From: UBA6115 sp040776985
GTDB lineage: Bacteria; Bacillota; Clostridia; Christensenellales; Aristaeellaceae
DNA length: 64,000 bases
NCBI GenBank assembly: GCA_040776985.1
Contig: JAXGZL010000002.1
Coordinates: 682,001-746,000 of the forward strand
Reading direction: 5' to 3'
The position numbers and the translations under genes were made by a program. The notes beneath the pieces are model-generated. The model had not been told where the DNA came from. It did not search any database and worked only from the letters and a program-made list of their open reading frames with translations. The number at the start of each line of letters is the position of its first letter. The first letter of the stretch is position 1. This document shows, one piece after another, positions 47,941-56,826 of this stretch.

Positions 47941-49827
47941 TTAGGCTTGCGCCGGGATCAGATTGGGTACCTGATCATCCATGAAGGACAGAAACTCCTC
48001 CCGGGTGACGGTTTCTTTCTCAATCAGCAGGTTCGCCAGGCCATGCAACTTGTCAATGTGCTTGGTCAAAGTGTCCATGGCCACCTGATAGCACTGCTTC
48101 AGCAGGGTGGACACCTCATGGTCAATCTTCTTGGCGGAGTCCTCACTGTATTCCCTGGACTGGCCAAACTCCATCCCCACAAAGACTTCCTGGTCGTTGC
48201 CCAGGTAGACGGTGCCCAGGGTGTCGCTCATGCCCAATTTGGTCACCATCATCCGGATCACTTCAGTGGCCCGCTTCAGGTCGGACTGGGCGCCGGTATA
48301 GACATCGTTTTCAATCAACTTGATGGAAGCGTGGCCGCCCAGCATCATGGACACCATCTGCAGCATCCGGCTGCGGCTTTGCATGTCATACTCTTTTTCA
48401 GGCAGAGACAGGGTGAATCCACCTGCCCCGCCGCGGGGAACCACGGTGACGGTGTGCACTTCATCGCACAGCGGCAGGTAATGCCCCACCACCGCGTGGC
48501 CAGCCTCATGGTAGGCCACAATGCGCTTGTCCTCTTCCAGCACCTTATGGCTCTTTTTCTCCGGGCCCATCTGCACCCGCTCCACCGCCTCAATCAGGTC
48601 TTCCTGCAGGATGACCTTGCGCTTGTTGCGGGCAGCCACAATGGCCCCTTCGTTCATCACATTCTCAAGGTCCGCGCCGGTGGCAAAGGGAGTGCGCTTG
48701 GCGATGTTTTCCAGATCCACGTCATTGCCAAGGGGCTTGCCCTTGGAGTGCACCTTCAAAATGGCCACCCTGCCATCAATGTCCGGATAGTGGACCGTCA
48801 CCTGCCGGTCAAAGCGGCCGGGCCGCAGAATGGCAGGGTCCAGGATGTCCCGGCGGTTGGTGGCAGCCATCACGATGACGCCTTCATTGGTGGTGAAGCC
48901 GTCCATCTCAACCAGAAGCTGGTTCAGGGTCTGCTCCCGCTCGTCATGCCCGCCTCCCAGGCCTGCGCCTCTGTGGCGGCCTACGGCGTCAATTTCATCA
49001 ATAAACACAATGCTGGGTGAAGAGCGCTTGGCCTGCTCAAACAGGTCCCTGACGCGGCTGGCGCCCACGCCCACAAACATCTCCACAAAGTCAGAGCCGC
49101 TGATGGAGAAAAAGGGCACTTTGGCCTCCCCCGCCACCGCTTTTGCCAGCAGGGTTTTACCGGTTCCGGGAGGGCCCACCAGCAGCACACCCTTGGGAAT
49201 CCTGGCACCCAGCTCCAGATATTCCTTGGGGTTCTTCAGGAAATCAACGATCTCCTTCAGCTCTTCCTTTTCTTCGTCTGCCCCCGCCACATCCGCAAAG
49301 GTGATGTTGTTCTTGCTGGGGTCAAACATGTTGGCGCGGCTTTTGCCAAAGTTCAGCACCTTGCCGCCTCCGCCGGTCTGCTGGCGCATGATGTAGAACC
49401 AGAACAGCATCACCAGGCCCATGGGCAGCAGGTAGGGCAGCATTTCCAGATACCAGGGGGTGACAACCGGGGGCAGATAGTCAATGGTGAAGCCCAGGTT
49501 GTTGATGCTCACCTGCTCTAAAGGCAGCTTGTTCTTGCTGGCGTACATGGTGCGGACTGTGTCAATAAAGTCCGCCCCGATGGTGGTCTCAAAGTCGAAT
49601 CGGGCGGGATAGTCGCTGACAGCAACCAGGCTGACCTTGTTGCGTCCGATCAGCTGATTTCCCCGGACAGACACCCGGTCCACCTCATCCTTCTCAATCA
49701 TGCTGAGAAGTTCAGGGTATGTGATGCGGTTGGTCGGCGTCTTGATGCTGTCAGAAATCAGAAATGCCAACAGCAGAAAAGCCGCGATCATGATAATATA
49801 ACCCATCGCACCGCGAGATTTGCGCAA
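47941..49827 (-). CDS. ftsH: ATP-dependent zinc metalloprotease FtsH
   Basis: A 628-residue membrane AAA protease for quality control. I start it at TTG 49827, which has AAGGAGG 9 nt upstream; the ATG at 49875 lies too close to the promoter. Two membrane helices flank an extracytoplasmic domain. The AAA module has Walker A GPPGTGKT at residues 218-225, Walker B SIVFIDEID and the second region of homology ATNRRDILDPAILRPGRFDR. The zinc site HEAGH is at 440-444. The length and motifs are complete. Confidence 0.97.
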   Translation of the reverse strand: MRKSRGAMGYIIMIAAFLLLAFLISDSIKTPTNRITYPELLSMIEKDEVDRVSVRGNQLIGRNKVSLVAVSDYPARFDFETTIGADFIDTVRTMYASKNKLPLEQVSINNLGFTIDYLPPVVTPWYLEMLPYLLPMGLVMLFWFYIMRQQTGGGGKVLNFGKSRANMFDPSKNNITFADVAGADEEKEELKEIVDFLKNPKEYLELGARIPKGVLLVGPPGTGKTLLAKAVAGEAKVPFFSISGSDFVEMFVGVGASRVRDLFEQAKRSSPSIVFIDEIDAVGRHRGAGLGGGHDEREQTLNQLLVEMDGFTTNEGVIVMAATNRRDILDPAILRPGRFDRQVTVHYPDIDGRVAILKVHSKGKPLGNDVDLENIAKRTPFATGADLENVMNEGAIVAARNKRKVILQEDLIEAVERVQMGPEKKSHKVLEEDKRIVAYHEAGHAVVGHYLPLCDEVHTVTVVPRGGAGGFTLSLPEKEYDMQSRSRMLQMVSMMLGGHASIKLIENDVYTGAQSDLKRATEVIRMMVTKLGMSDTLGTVYLGNDQEVFVGMEFGQSREYSEDSAKKIDHEVSTLLKQCYQVAMDTLTKHIDKLHGLANLLIEKETVTREEFLSFMDDQVPNLIPAQA

Positions 49828-49861
49828 AACGTCAATCCTCCTTCTAAGGGATTCACCATTA

Positions 49862-49891
49862 AGTATACCACGCACTGCAAATATTACGCAA
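49862..49891 (-). promoter_or_regulatory. Probable promoter of ftsH
   Basis: On the minus strand TTGCGT (49886-49891) and TATACT (49862-49867) have an 18-bp spacer, about 35 nt before the TTG start. Confidence 0.6.
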
Positions 49892-49946
49892 TCATTTCAT
49901 CAATGAGTTTAGTCATTTTCTTTGTCATTTTCCTGCCTTTGCAGAG

Positions 49947-49975
49947 AAAACTGCCGGCATCAACGATGCCGGCAG
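49947..49975 (-). terminator. Rho-independent terminator of the FMN-rhodanese gene
   Basis: CTGCCGGCAT (49951-49960) and ATGCCGGCAG (49966-49975) form a perfect 10-bp stem with a 5-nt loop; on the minus strand it is followed by TTTTCTC. It separates this gene from ftsH. Confidence 0.85.
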
Positions 49976-50010
49976 CTGTGAAGAATCTGTAAACGATGGT
50001 TTACATGCGC

Positions 50011-51363
50011 TTACGGGGCGATGCGGGTCAGGCCTTCCATGTTGTATTTGATCTCCATGACCATTTCAGGGGTGTCGGTCACCAGATCCTTGTACTCCGC
50101 CCCGGAGTACTGCGCCATGCCGCCCACATTGTAGACCTTGGTCATATCCCAGCCGCGGGCCTTAAGGATGTTCATCAGCATGCCCACCCGGCCGCCGCTC
50201 TGGCACATGATAAAGAGGGTCTTGTCCTTGGGGAAGAGGGCTTTCAGAATGTCGTCGCTCTCCTCGTACACGGGCACCGGCTCGGTGGGGGTGCCGCCAT
50301 AGAGATGGGGCAGGCTGGCATCTTCGTTGGCATCGGCGTTGAAGATCAGGCCGAAGAAGGGAATCACCTCAAAGTTGCGCAGATGCTTTTTCATGTAGTC
50401 GTTGTGGTCGCGCACATCGATGTAGAAGACGTCGGGGCGGTTCAGGAAGCCCAGCAGGTTATGGGCGCCAATTGCAGAGCAGGTGGGGCCATAGTCACCG
50501 GGGGTGCAGGGCACTTCTTCCGTGTCGTCCTTGTTCTTCTTGAAGGTTTTGGTCTCATCCACAGGAGAGGGCAGCGGGGCCAGCTCGCCGGCGGCGGCAA
50601 CCACCACGGGCGCTTTCTCTTCTTCAGCGGCCTGTACGGGCGCCTCAGCCTTCACCAGGGAGGGATCGTCCTTGAAGAAGGGGTCGGTGCCATGATGCTT
50701 GAAAATGGCATGCAGGATGCGCAGGATGTTGTTGGTGGAGACGGTGGCGCCGGTGTAGGCGTCCAGGGTGATCTCGCCCCGGCCCTCGCCAGCCTGATAG
50801 TCTTCCAGCTTGATGTCTTCAATGGTGTTCAGGCCCTTGATCTGACCAAAGGTCTTGCCGACATAGAAGGGAATGTACTCATCCTTGACGAGCTCATAAG
50901 TCTGCCCGGAGGGAATCGGGCTGCTGTCGCCCCAGGCACCTGCCCGGTAGTGGCCGGTGCTGTCCATCTCAAAGGACAGGGTGCGGATCGCGGCATCGTC
51001 CAGCAGGCCGCTTTCAGGCAGGGTCAGCTCCACAAACATGGTGGACCAGAAGTTGACATCAGCGCTGCGGCAGGTGCAGGCGATGAAAGTCACCTGATAC
51101 TTGATGTAGTTGCGCGCAACGTACTTGAAGGGGACAAAGGCATAGAAGGTGTCCTCTTCCTTGGGGCCGTCAATGTGGTTGTAGGGAATCACGGCGACGG
51201 GGTTGGCCTTGCTGCCCTCGCCCAGCTTGGCGCTGGTGTTCAGGAACTCGTTCACCTCTTCCAGGGTGATGGCCTTGGCTTCGCTCAGGCCTGCGGGGGC
51301 GAACAGAGACAGGAACAGCGCAATCGCAAGCACCAGGGAAGTCATTCTGAGTTTTCGATCCAT
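50011..51363 (-). CDS. Secreted FMN-binding plus rhodanese protein
   Basis: A 450-residue exported protein. The ATG at 51363 follows AAGGAG; residues 1-27 form a signal peptide. Residues about 30-140 are a family-specific domain with a CTC motif. An FMN_bind domain follows (about 140-235) with DAYTGAT, T207 being the predicted covalent-FMN acceptor. A low-complexity linker leads to a C-terminal rhodanese domain (about 300-450) with FYIDVRDHNDYMKKH and the active-site loop CQSGGR, catalytic C387. Rhodanese domains move sulfane sulfur. Here one is exported next to a flavin, suggesting extracytoplasmic sulfur redox chemistry. The gene interrupts the usual tilS-hpt-ftsH order and has its own promoter and terminator. 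Confidence 0.88.
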   Translation of the reverse strand: MDRKLRMTSLVLAIALFLSLFAPAGLSEAKAITLEEVNEFLNTSAKLGEGSKANPVAVIPYNHIDGPKEEDTFYAFVPFKYVARNYIKYQVTFIACTCRSADVNFWSTMFVELTLPESGLLDDAAIRTLSFEMDSTGHYRAGAWGDSSPIPSGQTYELVKDEYIPFYVGKTFGQIKGLNTIEDIKLEDYQAGEGRGEITLDAYTGATVSTNNILRILHAIFKHHGTDPFFKDDPSLVKAEAPVQAAEEEKAPVVVAAAGELAPLPSPVDETKTFKKNKDDTEEVPCTPGDYGPTCSAIGAHNLLGFLNRPDVFYIDVRDHNDYMKKHLRNFEVIPFFGLIFNADANEDASLPHLYGGTPTEPVPVYEESDDILKALFPKDKTLFIMCQSGGRVGMLMNILKARGWDMTKVYNVGGMAQYSGAEYKDLVTDTPEMVMEIKYNMEGLTRIAP

Positions 51364-51402
51364 GTGGTTCTCCTTTATGTTCATATTTATAAACCGCATC
51401 TT

Positions 51403-51431
51403 ATACTAAGGGAAGACAATATTAATGTCAA
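51403..51431 (-). promoter_or_regulatory. Sigma-A promoter of the FMN-rhodanese gene
   Basis: On the minus strand TTGACA (51426-51431) and TAGTAT (51403-51408) have a 17-bp spacer, in the 70-bp gap after hpt. Confidence 0.8.
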
Positions 51432-51433
51432 TG

Positions 51434-52033
51434 TTATTTTCTTGTCCCAGTTTCCCCATTTACACAGGAATTGTCAGGTTCTTCCTGATAAAATCTGGGG
51501 TGCAGCACGCCGACAAAAGGCAAATTTCTGTATTCTTCCTTAAAATCAAGGCCATAGCCAACCACAAATTCATTAGGAATCACAAAGCAGGCGTAGTCCG
51601 CCTTCAGATCCACCTTTCTGCGGTCCGGCTTATCCAGCAGAGTGACAATGCGGACAGAGTTTGCCCCTCTTTCGTCCAACGCCTTTTTAATGTAGGACAG
51701 GGTGAGGCCACTGTCCACGATGTCCTCCACCACCAGCACATCCTTGCCCAGCACATCATGGTCCAGGTCCTTCAGGATCCTGACAACGCCAGAGGTTTTT
51801 GTGCTGTCCCCATAGCTGGAAATGGCCATGAAGTCGGTGGTGACAGTCAGATCAACCTGGCGCAGCAGATCGGTGAAAAACATGACTGCCCCTTTCAGGA
51901 TGCATACAAAGACCGGGGTCTTTCCTTCGTAATCCTCGGTGATCTGCTTGCCCAGCCTTCTTACCGCCTGGTCAATCTGCTCCCGGGTGATCAACACCTT
52001 TTTCAGATCCTGCTGTGCCCTGTACTCGTCCAT
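51434..52033 (-). CDS. hpt: Hypoxanthine phosphoribosyltransferase
   Basis: A 199-residue purine-salvage enzyme that makes IMP or GMP from hypoxanthine or guanine and PRPP. The PRPP loop VLVVEDIVDSGLTLSY and the start segment KKVLITREQIDQAVRRLG are typical. The start at 52033 has AGGAGG 9 nt upstream; an in-frame ATG at 52039 is too close to it. The gene begins inside the 3' end of tilS (62-nt overlap). The tilS-hpt pairing is conserved in Firmicutes. Confidence 0.96.
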   Translation of the reverse strand: MDEYRAQQDLKKVLITREQIDQAVRRLGKQITEDYEGKTPVFVCILKGAVMFFTDLLRQVDLTVTTDFMAISSYGDSTKTSGVVRILKDLDHDVLGKDVLVVEDIVDSGLTLSYIKKALDERGANSVRIVTLLDKPDRRKVDLKADYACFVIPNEFVVGYGLDFKEEYRNLPFVGVLHPRFYQEEPDNSCVNGETGTRK

Positions 52034-53381
52034 CTTCATGACCCTCCTGATTAATTGTCAGTTCCCCAGGCAGCGCGCCTTCATAAACATACCGGATTCT
52101 GTTTCTTGTCTTTTCTGTGACTGCTGCCGTCTGTGCGCATCCCAGCCCAATCGCCCACAGCACTTGATCCCCTTTTGCCAGCACCGGCCAGAAGCGCCTT
52201 AGGGGCAGATCGATCTTCCGGTCACTCAGGTATTGCGTCATAGGCTGTGACCCGCTCATCCCCAGAGGGCTGATCCTGTCCCCTGGCGCAAGCTTGCGCA
52301 GCCTGGCCCCCTGCAAATTGTCGGCGTCAAAGGTCTGCGTCCTGATTCCGTCACCCAGGCTATCCGTGGTATCCGCCTGAAGCAGTTGACCCAAGTCAGG
52401 AGGTGCAAACCTTTCCAAATTGGCCGGGATGATGTGCAGGTGCCGCTCCGTGCAATAGGCGCTGGCATCCCGGGGCAGGTTCATTCTAACTGGCATCGGG
52501 CTGTTTGGCAATGAGCGAAGGATCTCCGTTTGCTCGCGGTCAAGAGGGATATCGTAGACCTCGCACAGCCTTCGCACCAAACGTCGTTGAAATGCCAGGG
52601 GTTGATCACCAAAAGACGCAGTCCGCAGAAAAACGAGCGGCGGGCTGGCACTGGCATGCTTCCTTAACCATTGCTCCTCAAAAAAGCGCCAGGCATCCTC
52701 CTCATCCCCCAAAAGCCTGGCAGTTTGCGCCATTCTCATCTGGACGCCGGGTGACAGTTCTTCCAGCACCGGGCTGATCCGGTGCCTGATGGCATTGCGA
52801 AGAAAACGATAATCCTGGTTGGATTCGTCAGACAACCAGGTCTGATTTTTGCTCTTTAAAAAGGCTTCCAGGTCTTTTCGGCTCACTTGAAGCAGCGGAC
52901 GCCAGATATGACCATTCAGTTCCCGCATGGCAGATAGCCCTTTTAGTCCTGTCCCATACATCAGCCGCATCAGCATGGTTTCCGCCTGATCGTCCGCATG
53001 GTGAGCCAGAACCAGTATGTCAGCGCCACATTGCTTCATCACCCTGTCGAATGCCTGATACCTGACCCACCTGGCCTGATCCTCCAGGTTCCCCTCCTCT
53101 GGCACTATGACATCCTGAACGTGAAAGGGTGTATCCATCTTTCCCATCAGGATTTTCAGCCACGCCGCCTCATCATCCGATGCTTTGCGCAGGTGATGGT
53201 TCACATAGACACAGGACAGCCTGAATTCAAAATGCTGTTTCAATTCATGAAGGATATGAAATAAGGCCAGCGAATCCGCTCCCCCGGACAATCCCAGCAT
53301 CACATGCCGGGGAGACCCGATGGTTAAATAGGATTGTCTAACCGTTTCAACAAGCGCGCTCCTGCTTTCCATGGGCATCAT
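51972..53381 (-). CDS. tilS: tRNA(Ile)-lysidine synthase
   Basis: A 469-residue enzyme that modifies C34 of tRNA-Ile(CAU) to lysidine. The PP-loop LGLSGGADSLAL is at about residues 28-39. The N-type ATPase domain has YVNHHLRKASDDEA, LAHHADDQAETMLMRL and RPLLQVSRKDLE. The central and C-terminal domains follow, with GDRISPLGMSGSQ near the end. Three clustered ATGs leave the start uncertain by a few residues. The last about 20 residues overlap hpt and look non-conserved. Confidence 0.95.
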   Translation of the reverse strand: MMPMESRSALVETVRQSYLTIGSPRHVMLGLSGGADSLALFHILHELKQHFEFRLSCVYVNHHLRKASDDEAAWLKILMGKMDTPFHVQDVIVPEEGNLEDQARWVRYQAFDRVMKQCGADILVLAHHADDQAETMLMRLMYGTGLKGLSAMRELNGHIWRPLLQVSRKDLEAFLKSKNQTWLSDESNQDYRFLRNAIRHRISPVLEELSPGVQMRMAQTARLLGDEEDAWRFFEEQWLRKHASASPPLVFLRTASFGDQPLAFQRRLVRRLCEVYDIPLDREQTEILRSLPNSPMPVRMNLPRDASAYCTERHLHIIPANLERFAPPDLGQLLQADTTDSLGDGIRTQTFDADNLQGARLRKLAPGDRISPLGMSGSQPMTQYLSDRKIDLPLRRFWPVLAKGDQVLWAIGLGCAQTAAVTEKTRNRIRYVYEGALPGELTINQEGHEDGRVQGTAGSEKGVDHPGAD

Positions 53382-53444
53382 TGTAGAGGCTTTTCCTTGT
53401 AATTACAACATCTTTTGTTGTCATAAAGATTTAATCTCAGATGT

Positions 53445-53474
53445 TTGACTTTCTTTGACCTATGGTGGTATAAT
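53445..53474 (+). promoter_or_regulatory. Sigma-A promoter of hsp20
   Basis: TTGACT (53445-53450) and TATAAT (53469-53474) have an 18-bp spacer. No CIRCE element is present. A 12-bp palindrome TTGTAATTACAA lies at 53398-53409 region between this promoter and tilS. Confidence 0.7.
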
Positions 53475-53523
53475 ACAAGTGTCAGTAATCCTGATGTGAG
53501 AGATTTTGAAGGAGGAGTACACA

Positions 53524-53976
53524 ATGTTTACCATGATCCCTTATCGCCGCTATCTGTCAAGCCCGGCCAAAGTGCTTGATTCCATGCTGTCTGATTCCTT
53601 CTTCCGTCCCATGATGAACGATGGCCTGATGGCCAACGGTTTCAGGGTGGATATCCGGGAGAAAGATGATGCCTATTTTCTTGAGGCAGAATTGCCCGGC
53701 ATGACGGAAGACCAGATCAACCTGACGGTGGATGACAACATACTGACCATCAGCGCGGACTACCAGACGGAAGACAAGCAGGAAGAGGGAAACCGCTACT
53801 ATTGCGAGCGCAGGACCGGACATGTGGAACGCAGCTTCAACCTGGACGGAATTGACCTGGAGAACATCAGCGCCAACTATAAAAACGGCGTTCTGTATGT
53901 CAACCTGCCCAAGGACAAGCCGGTGGAAAAAACCGTTCGCAGAATCGCCATCCAGGGCGAGGAAGCAAACGCCTGA
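53524..53976 (+). CDS. Small heat-shock protein of the Hsp20 family
   Basis: A 150-residue ATP-independent chaperone that holds unfolding proteins. The ATG at 53524 follows AAGGAGGAG. The alpha-crystallin domain covers about residues 38-140: VDIREKDDAYFLEAELPGMTE at its start (given by its ends VDIREKD and ELPGMTE), the NLTVDDNILTISADY strand pair, and the C-terminal GVLYVNLPKDKP, matching the GVLxIxxPK signature. It has its own promoter and terminator; mobile-element copy 2 is inserted just downstream. Confidence 0.95.
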   Translation: MFTMIPYRRYLSSPAKVLDSMLSDSFFRPMMNDGLMANGFRVDIREKDDAYFLEAELPGMTEDQINLTVDDNILTISADYQTEDKQEEGNRYYCERRTGHVERSFNLDGIDLENISANYKNGVLYVNLPKDKPVEKTVRRIAIQGEEANA

Positions 53977-53999
53977 TCACACAGACAAAGCATCAACCA

Positions 54000-54040
54000 C
54001 AAGAGGCCTTGATTACAGGGCCTCTTGCTTTGTGTTTTTA
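54000..54040 (+). terminator. Rho-independent terminator of hsp20
   Basis: AAGAGGCC (54001-54008) pairs with GGCCTCTT (54019-54026), then GCTTTGTGTTTTT. The right arm and T-tract form the duplicated target site of mobile-element copy 2. Confidence 0.8.
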
Positions 54041-54044
54041 CGCT
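54020..54044 (+). repeat. Left target-site duplication of mobile-element copy 2 (25 bp)
   Basis: GCCTCTTGCTTTG followed by TGTTTTTACGCT, repeated at 56827-56851. The next T also matches, so 24-26 bp are possible depending on the edge base. Confidence 0.9.
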
Positions 54045-54054
54045 TGTAGGTTAG

Positions 54055-54993
54055 TCAAACATGTTGGACAGTGTGTACTTTCAGGAACTCCACTGGGGAG
54101 AGGAAGCCCAGGGGTCTCATCGGGAGCTGGTTGCTCCGGGGTTGCCAGGCAGCGAGCTGCCTGGCAAAATCTTCGAATGAATAGAAGGTTCGGTTACTGT
54201 AGAATCTCTTTTGGTCTTCCCTGTGGCTTCGTTCAACTTTACCGTTATGCCTGGGCGTATAAGGGCGGATATGCTTCAGTTTAATGCCCAGCGTCTGTGC
54301 CGTCACTTCAAAGGCGGTCAAGCGAGGGGTCTGATTGCTGGCCAAGCGATTGGTAAACTCAAGTCCATTGTCTGTCTGGATGCATTGGATCTCGATTCCT
54401 CGCTTGAGATAGTAGGGAACCAAACTGAGCAGGAAGTCCTTGGAAGAGTGCGTGTTTTGCTCCATGTATGCCTTTAGATAGCGCAGGCGGGTGAACTCGT
54501 CTATGGCCGTGTATTGCACCAGGCGCTCATTGGCTGCTTCGCCTACTTTGCAGGCCTTGGGAACGATTTTAACGTCGATTTGGACACGCTCACCCGGATA
54601 GGTCATCTGCTGGTACGGCTTTGGCTTGTAGATCTTCTTTTTAGGCTTTGGTTGCAGATGGAGCTTGTGGAGGATGCGGTACAGGCCGCTCAATGACCTT
54701 GTATATCCCCGTTTCCTTAGCCTGCACCACAGCTCCACCCTGCCCAGCTTGGGATTACGCCTGCACATGTTCCGCAGCAGTGTAATTTCCTGCTCGGTGT
54801 GTTGCTTAGGATGGCTGTGGGGCCTGCGTGATCTGCAAGCCAGGGACTCCAGCGTGCCGTCATACCGGTTAAGCCAGAAATAAACGTAAGACCGTGCCCG
54901 ATTGTACTTTCTGGATGCCCTGCCAGCGCCGTACCTGATTGCGAAAACGACCAGAGATTGCCGATATTTCATGTCTTGGGTTATACTGCTCAT
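54055..54993 (-). CDS. IS481-like DDE transposase (copy 2)
   Basis: A 312-residue transposase with the same HTH and rve core as copy 1; D in VQIDVKIV, D in QTDNGLEF and E in GKVERSHRED are intact. It differs at 14 residues, for example Pro-Lys-Gln for Pro-Asn-Gln in the linker and FEVTAQ for FELAAQ before the last catalytic motif. All differences lie after about the first 60 residues. It is probably functional and could mobilise both copies. Confidence 0.9.
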   Translation of the reverse strand: MSSITQDMKYRQSLVVFAIRYGAGRASRKYNRARSYVYFWLNRYDGTLESLACRSRRPHSHPKQHTEQEITLLRNMCRRNPKLGRVELWCRLRKRGYTRSLSGLYRILHKLHLQPKPKKKIYKPKPYQQMTYPGERVQIDVKIVPKACKVGEAANERLVQYTAIDEFTRLRYLKAYMEQNTHSSKDFLLSLVPYYLKRGIEIQCIQTDNGLEFTNRLASNQTPRLTAFEVTAQTLGIKLKHIRPYTPRHNGKVERSHREDQKRFYSNRTFYSFEDFARQLAAWQPRSNQLPMRPLGFLSPVEFLKVHTVQHV

Positions 54994-55165
54994 GGAGAAA
55001 GAGTTCCTTTCGTTGAAGTTGTTGAGCAACAACATTCTAACCGATTTGAACCCTTTCTCTTCCTTTACGCCTCCTCGTATCATATAGTCACGGTGTTTCA
55101 AGTCAGGGACATCGTGCGAAACCCTTGGTAGAACCACAAACCATGTGGAATAATCAGGGGGATCG

Positions 55166-55298
55166 GACAGAGGGCGCAGTATCCCTCCTTGAGGTTCAGC
55201 CTCCGCAGAAAGAATTGCGCCTCTGTCTTTACGGGTGGATGCGAATGAGCTGGATAGCGCTTGGCGCTGCATCTCTCACGAGGTTGTATCCCGTAAAG
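55166..55298 (+). ncRNA. Candidate bridge RNA upstream of the IS110 gene (copy 2)
   Basis: Identical to the copy 1 segment: stem A begins GACAGAGGGCGCA at 55166-55178 and stem B ends CCCGTAAAG at 55290-55298, 44 nt before the IS110 start. Structure and caveats are as given for 34675-34807. Confidence 0.5.
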
Positions 55299-55342
55299 AG
55301 AAGAGGAATCTCTGTTCGAGAACTACTTGAATGGAGGTTCCC

Positions 55343-56571
55343 ATGTTTTTCGCCGGTATCGACATCGCCAAACGCAATCACGAAGCAGCGGTCATTGGGA
55401 CGGACGGCCAGTCCTTAGTTGAAAGCCTTTCCTTTGCCAACTCGCAGGCAGGATGCGAAAAGCTCTGTCAACTCTTCGAGCGCCTGCGTATTCCTGTGCA
55501 AGACCTTGTCATTGGCATGGAGGCTACCGGTCATTACTGGTTGGCCATCCATGCCTACCTGACTGAGCGGGGCTACTCGGTTCATGTCATCAACCCCATT
55601 CAGTCAGACGCCTTTCGCCGGATGTCCATCCGCCAGACCAAGACGGATGCCATCGATGCGCTCCTCATCGCGCAAATCATGCGCTTTGGTCAGTATTCCA
55701 CCACCGCACTGTCGGAGGAAAACATCGTTGCCCTGCGCCAGTTGTCGCGCTATCGCCTCGCTCTGGTAGATATCTGTGGTGACTGTAAACGGCGCGTCAT
55801 TGCCTTGCTGGATCAGGTGTTCCCAGAATACGAGCGCCTCTTCAGCGACATGTTTGGTGTCAGCTCACGAGAGCTCCTCCTGCGCTGTCAGACGCCTGAA
55901 GACATGTTGGACATCTCCACAGAGGAGCTAACTGCGCTGCTCAATAAGGCCAGCCGGGGCCGCTTCAGCGGGCAAAAGGCAGAGGAGATTCAATCCGCTG
56001 CCGCCACCACCTTTGGCATCACATATGCCAGAGAGGCTTTGCCTTCCAGATCAAACAGCTCATGGAGCAACTCTGCTTTACCGAGCAGCAGTTGGAGCAT
56101 CTGGAAGCGCAGATTGCGGATATTCTGCGGCGAACCAATCAGGTCATTGCCACCATTCCCGGCATCGGCGAAACCTTAGGTGCGGTCATTCTGTCAGAGA
56201 TAGGCGATATCCGTCGCTTTGAAACGCCTGCCAAGCTGGTGGCCTATGCCGGACTGGATGTGCGGGTTAATCAGTCGGGGGAGTTCACCGGTTCCAGGAA
56301 CAAACTATCTAAACGGGGTTCTCCTTACCTGCGTCGTGCCATCTGGCTGGCAGCCACCCGTGCCGCCTTCTGCGACCCTACGCTGTCGGCTTACTATCAG
56401 TCCCTCAGGGGTCGAGGCAAACACCACCTGACAGCGATTGGCGCTGTTTCCAGAAAGATGTGCAACATCCTCTTTACTATCCTCAGAGAGAACCGTCCTT
56501 ACGAACCACTTCCGCCCAAGCCTGCACCTCATCAGCTTTCGGAGCCTGAGCCATCTTCCGCCATCCAATAG
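55343..56571 (+). pseudogene. IS110-family transposase, frameshifted (copy 2)
   Basis: Same gene as 33401-34630, but one T is missing from the run at 56038-56040 (GCTTTGCC here, GCTTTTGCC in copy 1). The first frame runs 55343 to a stop at 56179 and encodes the DEDD domain; the C-terminal Transposase_20 part continues in the other frame to 56571. The enzyme is split near residue 232, so this copy should not make active recombinase unless ribosomes slip at the T-run. Confidence 0.92.
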
Positions 56572-56584
56572 CCGGCGAAGCGTA

Positions 56585-56706
56585 TCCTTGACTGGCAGCC
56601 TTCCGGTGCTACCATGCGCAGGCGAGGGCGCTTTGTGCTGCTCCGTTTCCAGCTTCCTTCGCCCTCGCCGCCTTTTACCCAGCGCCGGAAGGCTGCCAGT
56701 CAAGGA
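56585..56706. repeat. Large two-tier hairpin (copy 2)
   Basis: Counterpart of 33266-33387 with the same perfect 22-bp outer arms and 10-bp inner arms, in inverted orientation. Confidence 0.85.
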
Positions 56707-56826
56707 CGGCGGGCTTGGGGAAGTGCCTAATGCTCCTTACTCATTCTAAATTTCCTCCACTTCACCTCTTGACATTTAATAGCTGGTCTTTCTGCCTCGT
56801 TGTCCAATATGTATGGTACTCCTACA

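Larger units (their letters stand above)
54044..56826. mobile_element. Two-transposase mobile element, copy 2 (inverted relative to copy 1)
   Basis: A 2783-bp unit, 1 nt shorter than copy 1 because of a single deletion in the IS110 gene. The ends TGTAGG and CCTACA and the same 26-bp imperfect terminal repeats are present. It differs in sequence from copy 1 only in the IS481-like transposase region and at the 1-nt deletion, as far as I can compare by eye. It has its own direct repeats, so it is an independent insertion and not the product of an inversion. Confidence 0.9.

Noticed and set aside
53400..53500. CIRCE heat-shock operator upstream of hsp20
   Set aside because: No TTAGCACTC-N9-GAGTGCTAA sequence is present; only a short TTGTAATTACAA palindrome and a sigma-A promoter are seen.
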